A DNA stretch of 37,006 bases from Acidobacteriota bacterium. Lineage in GTDB: Bacteria; Acidobacteriota; Vicinamibacteria; Vicinamibacterales; Vicinamibacteraceae. Location of the stretch: positions 1-37,006 of the forward strand of contig JADLFL010000009.1 in the NCBI GenBank assembly GCA_020845575.1. The letters are read 5' to 3'. The notes under the pieces are model-generated. The model did not search any database and was not told the DNA's origin. It saw nothing but the letters and a program-made list of their open reading frames with translations. Positions 32,615 to 37,006 of this stretch are shown piece by piece (within the stretch, counting starts at the first letter, position 1; every line of letters begins with the position of its first letter). A program made the translations under genes and the position numbers.

Positions 32615-34618
32615 ATGACGATACGTGCCTCGCAATGCGCCGCCGGCCTGCTGGTGGCGACGATGATCGGCGGCGGATGTCAGACCCGCCAGACGGCCGC
32701 CACGCAACCAACGCTCGGCGCGCGAACCGTGCAACTGCTGACGGTGGACGGCCTGCAGTTCAAGGACCTGAACAAGAACGGCCGCCTCGATCCCTACGAA
32801 GACTGGCGGCAGCCGATCGACGCGCGCGTTGCCGACCTCGTCGGCCAGATGACCCTCGAAGAGAAGGCCGGCATGATGGTCGGCCCCACGCTACTGATGG
32901 GCCCCAACGGAAGCGTCAACGAGGAGTCGCGGCCGATGCCCAACCCCTTCGGCGGCCCCTCGTGGACGCTGCCGGGCACGTCCGAAGCGCTGCTGAAGCT
33001 GCACATCCGGCAGTTCATCAATCGCGTCAACACCTCGCCGAAGACGATGGCGACGTGGCTGAACGGGGTGCAGGCGATCGCTGAAGGATCGCGGCTCGGC
33101 ATCCCGGCGTTCTTCGTCACCAATCCGCGCAACCACCTGGGTTCGGGCGCCGTCGTGGTCGGCATCGAGGAAGCGGGCGGCAGTTTCTCGCAGTGGCCTG
33201 GCACGCTCGGACTCGCCGCCACGCGCGACGCCGCGCTCGTCGAGGCGTTCTCGCGCGTGTCTGCCGAGGAGCACATCGCTGTCGGCATCCGCGGCGCGTA
33301 TCACCCGCAGCTCGATCTGGCGACCGAACCGCGCTGGGCGCGCATCTCCGGCACGTTCGGCGAGGACGCGGATCTCACGAGCGCCATGGCGGTGGCCATG
33401 GTCCACGGCTTCCAGGGAGACGCGCTGGGACCGGCAAGCGTCGCGCTGATCTTCAAACACTTCCCCGGCGGCGGTCCCGCCAGCGGCGGCCAGGACTCGC
33501 ACTTCACCTACGGCAAGTACGACGTCTATCCGGGCGGGAACTTCGACTACCACGTCCGTCCGTTCAAGGCCGCGATCGACGCGGGCGCCGTCGCGATGAT
33601 GCCGTACTACTCGATCCCGAAGGACATCACGCAGGACCAGGTCGGCATGGCCTTCAACAAGGAGATCGTCACCGACCTGCTGCGCAATCGCCTCGGCTTC
33701 ACGGGCGTGGTGAACTCCGATTCCGGCATCACCACGTCGATGGTCTGGGGCGTCGAGGACCTCACCGTCGAGCAGCGCTTCCGCAAGGCCATCGAGGCAG
33801 GCACCGACCTGTTCAGCAACGACGCGACGCCAGAGTACGTGGTGAACCTCGTACGTAAGGGGGAGGTGAGCGAGACGCGCATCGACGAGTCTGTGTCTCG
33901 GCTGCTGCGCGTCAGGTTCGCGCTCGGCATCTTCGAGAACCCGTATGCGGATCCCGATCTGGCGGAGCAGACCATCCGCAAGGCCGCGTTCCAGGCGCAG
34001 GCGCTGGCCGCGCAGCGCAAGTCGGCGGTGCTGCTCCACAACGACAAGAGCCTGCTGCCGCTGAAGCCGGGCAGCAAGGTCTACGCCGAAGGGCTGAACG
34101 CCGATCTGCTCCAGTCCCGCGGCTTCATCGTCGTGTCGTCGCCTGGCGATGCCGACGTCGCGGTGCTGCGCGTGACGGCTGCCGCACCGTCACGTGGTGG
34201 CGCTGGTGCGGCGCCGGCTGGTGCCCCGGGAGGCAACGCGCGCGGGGCCGGGCTCGGTGGCCTGAACACCGATGGCGCGCCGATCGATCTCACGCTGCCT
34301 GCCGAGCGCATCGCATCGGTTCACCGCATCGCCCAGGCGGTGCCAACCGTCGTGGCCATGTATTTCGATCGTCCGTACGTGGTGCCTGAACTTGCGAAAG
34401 ACAGCGGTGCGCTCGTGGCGCACTTCGGCATCAGCGACGAGGCGTTGATCGACGTGCTCAGTGGCGCGCATCCACCGACGGGCAAGCTGCCGTTCGAGCT
34501 GCCCTCGTCCATGGACGCCGTGCGCGCGCAGAAGGAAGACGTCCCGCACGATTCGGTCGCGCCGCTGTACGAGTTCGGACACGGGCTCACGTTCGCGTCG
34601 GGTTCACCACTCCGATAG
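32615..34618 (+). CDS. GH3 family beta-glucosidase-like lipoprotein
   Basis: 667-aa glycoside hydrolase family 3 protein. The lipobox IGGGCQT at residues about 18-24 predicts a lipoprotein. A calcium-loop-like segment (FKDLNKNGRLDPYEDW) precedes the GH3 barrel with KHFPGGG, and the nucleophile Asp is in FTGVVNSDSGIT. The C-terminal alpha/beta domain carries a Gly/Ala-rich insertion (GGAGAAPAGAPGGNARGAG) and closes with PLYEFGHGLTF. The family cleaves beta-linked glucose or related sugars from chain ends. Exact substrate cannot be told. Confidence 0.94.
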   Translation: MTIRASQCAAGLLVATMIGGGCQTRQTAATQPTLGARTVQLLTVDGLQFKDLNKNGRLDPYEDWRQPIDARVADLVGQMTLEEKAGMMVGPTLLMGPNGSVNEESRPMPNPFGGPSWTLPGTSEALLKLHIRQFINRVNTSPKTMATWLNGVQAIAEGSRLGIPAFFVTNPRNHLGSGAVVVGIEEAGGSFSQWPGTLGLAATRDAALVEAFSRVSAEEHIAVGIRGAYHPQLDLATEPRWARISGTFGEDADLTSAMAVAMVHGFQGDALGPASVALIFKHFPGGGPASGGQDSHFTYGKYDVYPGGNFDYHVRPFKAAIDAGAVAMMPYYSIPKDITQDQVGMAFNKEIVTDLLRNRLGFTGVVNSDSGITTSMVWGVEDLTVEQRFRKAIEAGTDLFSNDATPEYVVNLVRKGEVSETRIDESVSRLLRVRFALGIFENPYADPDLAEQTIRKAAFQAQALAAQRKSAVLLHNDKSLLPLKPGSKVYAEGLNADLLQSRGFIVVSSPGDADVAVLRVTAAAPSRGGAGAAPAGAPGGNARGAGLGGLNTDGAPIDLTLPAERIASVHRIAQAVPTVVAMYFDRPYVVPELAKDSGALVAHFGISDEALIDVLSGAHPPTGKLPFELPSSMDAVRAQKEDVPHDSVAPLYEFGHGLTFASGSPLR

Positions 34619-34689
34619 GCGTGTTTTTCGGGCGTTTCGCGCCCGGGCGATCGGGTTCGTGGAACTCTGTGACACACTCAACGTCTGGC

Positions 34690-34709
34690 GCCCTCGCCCA
34701 GGCGAGGGC
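34690..34709 (+). terminator. Hairpin after GH3 gene
   Basis: GCCCTCGCC/GGCGAGGGC, a 9-bp perfect stem with a CA loop, 71 bases after the GH3 stop. No T-tract. Confidence 0.5.
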
Positions 34710-34789
34710 AGCGCCTGTCACTGTCGCCCCCCACGTCGCGGAAGCGTCCTGGGCAGGGCCCGTTCATCACAATCCGGAGAAATGCAGCG

Positions 34790-34999
34790 TTGAGTCGAAA
34801 GGGAAAGATGACGGCGGTGAAACTGCAGCGTGAGCGCGCCCTCGCCGAGCGCCGTCGCGAGAAGCAGGCACGCCGCGCGATGCCGCAGGAATCGGCTGTG
34901 GCACGGGTAGACGGTGAGGATCCCGACCTCGCCGGGATTCAGCTGGGTCCGCAGCCCCTTCAGGACTGGCAGCGCGACGACGAGCGCGACGACGAGTAG
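34790..34999 (+). CDS. Small charged protein, unknown
   Basis: 69 aa: a strongly basic helix (KLQRERALAERRREKQARRA) and an acidic tail (WQRDDERDDE). Not recognised; it could bind nucleic acid or be a ribosome-associated small protein. TTG at 34790 with GGAG eleven bases upstream is the longer start; an ATG at 34808 with GGGA close by is also possible. Evidence that it is a gene is composition and ribosome sites only. Confidence 0.5.
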   Translation: MSRKGKMTAVKLQRERALAERRREKQARRAMPQESAVARVDGEDPDLAGIQLGPQPLQDWQRDDERDDE

Positions 35000-35016
35000 G
35001 CCTCGTCGCGAGCGGT

Positions 35017-35040
35017 GCCAGGGGCTAAAAAGCCCCTGGC
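35017..35040 (+). terminator. 10-bp hairpin, bidirectional terminator candidate
   Basis: GCCAGGGGCT, loop AAAA, AGCCCCTGGC: perfect 10-bp stem between the convergent small gene and the SUMF1-like gene. No U-tract on either strand. Confidence 0.6.
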
Positions 35041-35089
35041 CTCCATCCGCAAGTTCTGAAACCCTGCGTCTCGCGTCTGGAACGCAACC

Positions 35090-35117
35090 GGTTGCCGGTT
35101 GCCGATTGCCCGTTGCC
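35090..35117. repeat. Inverted GGTTGCC heptads
   Basis: GGTTGCC, GGTTGCC, GATTGCC and CGTTGCC in tandem, the reverse complement of the repeat at 24115 and 27501. They end five bases before the SUMF1-like stop. Confidence 0.8.
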
Positions 35118-35122
35118 GGTCT

Positions 35123-36199
35123 CTAGTACGGGTCCACCTCGATGCCGTTGTTCCAGACGCGATACATCTCTTCGGCGCTGGGCACCTTCGACGGGCGCAC
35201 GAGGCGGAAGCCGAGCCACTCGGCGTCGGTCATGTACCAGACGCTGGTCGGCAGCTGTGGATCGCGTTCCTTCCACACCGGATCGGACTTGTACCTGATG
35301 GTGCAGTTGACGCGAGCGGCCGGGTCGTTCCAGGACCCGCCGCGGACGGCGATCGGATACGCCTCGGTGGGACGCACCCACGGGTTGCTGGCGGCGCCGG
35401 CGGGGTACGGCGCGTACTGGTCGGCCGTCCACTCCATGACGTTGCCGAGCATGTCGTAGAGTCCCCACGCATTGGGCTTCTTCGACCCCAGCGTGTGGTA
35501 GGTGCCGTCGGTGAACTCGTTGTTCGGCGAGTTCTTCTGGTACCACGCCACGTCGCCGAGCTGCTCCTCCGGCAGCGACGCGGGACCGCCCGCACGGCAC
35601 GCGTATTCCCACTCGGCCTCGGTCGGCACGCGGTAGTACTCACCCGTGCGCGCGCTCAGCCACTGCGCGTACTTGTTGGCCGCGTGCGGCGTCATGCTGA
35701 TCGCCGGAAATCCGCCGTTTCCGCGCCCGAAGCTCATCTCGAGGTGCGGAGCCGTCGGCCGGCTCAACGCGTCGACCACCGCATCTGGCTTGGCCGACTC
35801 GTTGGCCTGGTCGGCGAACATGAACATCAGGTACGCGTCCCAGTTGACCTCGGTGGTCATCATCCAGAACGCGTCGAGCGTCACGGTGTGCACGGGCGCC
35901 TGATCCTTCGGCGCCCCCGCGTCGGCCGAGCCCATCTCGAACGATCCGGCGGGGATCGGCGCCATGTCGAACGTGGCGGCCGTGCCGGGGATCGTGACCG
36001 TGTATTTCGCTGCCGCGCCGTCGGCGTCCTTCGCCCTGGCAAGAATCCGCGTGCGGATCTGTTCGACGACCGCGAGCTCCTTCGCGTCGATGGCCGCCCC
36101 GGCGGGTGCCGCGGCGGGTTGACGCGAGGAAACGGGAACCGTGGCCGCCCCGGCCGCAAGGGTCAGGGCGACAACGGTGGCGAGACGGGCTGTCATCAT
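35123..36199 (-). CDS. Exported SUMF1/FGE-like protein
   Basis: 358 aa with a signal peptide (LATVVALTLAAGAATVPVSS). The formylglycine-generating-enzyme fold is clear: MAPIPAGSFEMGS, VHTVTLDAFWMMTTEVNWDA, YRVPTEAEWEYACRAG, WGLYDMLGNVMEWTAD, AVRGGSWNDPAARVNC and WLGFRLVRP. The paired copper-binding cysteines of true FGE are not present in the RGGSW region (only one Cys), so it is probably not a sulfatase activator. It may instead be a structural or binding protein of this fold. The ATG at 36199 overlaps the preceding Gfo/Idh stop by one base (TGATG), so the two are translated together. Confidence 0.9.
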   Translation of the reverse strand: MMTARLATVVALTLAAGAATVPVSSRQPAAAPAGAAIDAKELAVVEQIRTRILARAKDADGAAAKYTVTIPGTAATFDMAPIPAGSFEMGSADAGAPKDQAPVHTVTLDAFWMMTTEVNWDAYLMFMFADQANESAKPDAVVDALSRPTAPHLEMSFGRGNGGFPAISMTPHAANKYAQWLSARTGEYYRVPTEAEWEYACRAGGPASLPEEQLGDVAWYQKNSPNNEFTDGTYHTLGSKKPNAWGLYDMLGNVMEWTADQYAPYPAGAASNPWVRPTEAYPIAVRGGSWNDPAARVNCTIRYKSDPVWKERDPQLPTSVWYMTDAEWLGFRLVRPSKVPSAEEMYRVWNNGIEVDPY

Positions 36200-37006
36200 C
36201 ACGAGACCTTCGTGCGTCCGGGAATGGCCAGGCCAGGCGGGTCGAACTTCGCGTTCATCTGCATCGCCGGCGGCAGCAGATCGACGGTCGAGTTCAGCGC
36301 CTGATCCCATGTCAGTTCCTGTCCGGAGTACGCGGCGTCGCGGCCCATGATGGCGAGCAGCGTGCTGGTGGCGAGGTTGAGGTCGTCGTTCTTCGGCTTG
36401 CCCTCGCGGATCGACGCAAACAACACGTCGTGCTCCCGCTGGTACATGTCGTAGTCCTGGCCCTCCCACTGCCACTTGATCGTGCCGTCGGGCGTCTCGA
36501 TGCGCGGCTTGCCGCGGCCGAGGAACAGCGTGGCGTCGGTACCGATCACGTAGTCGAGCGTGCCGTTGAAGCAGCCCGTCGACTGGCGGTTGGCGAGGAA
36601 CACGCGATACCCGTTCGGCCACACGAAGTTGGCCTCGAAGTGGTCGTAGATGTTGCCGCCGTTGGCGGGCACCGAGCGGCCACCCACGGCCACGCAACTG
36701 GCGGGCGGCTGGTCCTTCATCACCCACATGATCTTGTCGGCGTTGTGGACGGCCTGCTCCACGAGGCTGTCGCCCGACAGCCACACGAAGTTGTACCAGT
36801 TGCGCACCTGCCACTCGATGTCGCCCATGCCGGCCGGACGCGCGCTCTCGGGCGGCATCGGCTTGACCGGGTTGGTGTAGTAGGTCGAGTAGTGCGCCAC
36901 GAGACGGCCGAGGGGTATCGCCCAGAAACGAGATGAGCCCGCGCGCCATCCCCGCCTGTTCGGCAAAGCCGAGCTGGAACGCGTAGTCGGCGATCTGCGC
37001 CAGGGC
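36199..37006 (-). CDS. Gfo/Idh/MocA-like protein, partial, probable frameshift
   Basis: Runs off the right edge. From about 36918 down, the frame reads GRLVAHYSTYYTNPVKPMPP, RPAGMGDIEWQVRNWYNFVWLSGDSLVEQAVHNADKI, a standard C-terminal part of the Gfo/Idh/MocA family, and ends PGLAIPGRTKVS. Above about 36920 the same frame loses its coding look, while another frame (ALAQIADYAFQLGFAEQAG) has strong GC-rich third positions up to the edge. The change falls near GATACCCCTCGG, so a one-base indel or assembly error is likely. Its stop overlaps the next gene's ATG. Substrate unknown. Confidence 0.75.
   Translation of the reverse strand, partial: PWRRSPTTRSSSALPNRRGWRAGSSRFWAIPLGRLVAHYSTYYTNPVKPMPPESARPAGMGDIEWQVRNWYNFVWLSGDSLVEQAVHNADKIMWVMKDQPPASCVAVGGRSVPANGGNIYDHFEANFVWPNGYRVFLANRQSTGCFNGTLDYVIGTDATLFLGRGKPRIETPDGTIKWQWEGQDYDMYQREHDVLFASIREGKPKNDDLNLATSTLLAIMGRDAAYSGQELTWDQALNSTVDLLPPAMQMNAKFDPPGLAIPGRTKVS

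Noticed and set aside
36200..36949. 608-aa version of the SUMF1-like protein
   Set aside because: The extension is an alternate frame of the Gfo/Idh gene; the signal peptide begins at the ATG on 36199.

Overview
The window is high-GC DNA with dense, mostly short-gapped genes. The right half carries a PVC-type cytochrome c (CxxCH) protein, exported Gfo/Idh/MocA proteins, a SUMF1-like exported protein, a lipoprotein GH3 glucosidase, a secreted GCPII-like M28 peptidase and a Tat amidohydrolase. This mix, with several TACAAT-type -10 boxes almost touching the start codon, fits a soil Acidobacteriota such as the Vicinamibacteria. That placement is inference from gene content only.

Left region (1-8.9 kb): accessory DNA. 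Two unrelated AbiE-type toxin-antitoxin operons (1-1353, minus; 3600-5074, plus) bracket a translationally coupled pair of unknown winged-helix-like genes (1537-3533). Each AbiE antitoxin gene is preceded by an AT-rich inverted repeat that looks like its operator. Next come a gene-free stretch holding an 18-bp perfect inverted repeat, three antitoxin-like genes without toxins (DUF433, UPF0175, DUF433), and a coupled xis-xis-int module whose integrase reading frame runs through tRNA-Ser(GGA).

Middle (8966-14896): a compact 5.9-kb integrative element inserted in the 3' end of that tRNA-Ser. A 14-bp direct repeat of the tRNA end marks attL and attR, and GGGGGCA repeats lie just inside both ends. 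Its cargo is a P4-type integrase with a coupled unknown gene on the plus strand. On the minus strand are an AlpA-like regulator, a protein ending in an SSB-type tip (DDDVPF), two small paralogous proteins, an unknown 247-aa protein and a HGGxSTG-type zinc protein. I see no primase, relaxase or capsid gene. This element is the best candidate for an undescribed system.

Right region (15-37 kb): a VapBC-like pair, then what looks like ordinary chromosome. A minus-strand run holds a Gfo/Idh protein, a glutaredoxin/DUF2892 fusion, GlgB, a BON/LysM-like protein and a membrane GGDEF-EAL protein. After it come an ABC ATPase, an M28 peptidase, ApbE, and an amidohydrolase divergent from a cytochrome c protein with start codons sharing CATG. 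The last genes are a D-2-hydroxyacid dehydrogenase, a GH3 lipoprotein, a small charged protein, a SUMF1-like protein and a partial Gfo/Idh gene that seems frameshifted at the right edge. Intergenic repeats (GGCAACC heptads, an 82-nt palindrome) recur here. No CRISPR array or rRNA was seen.
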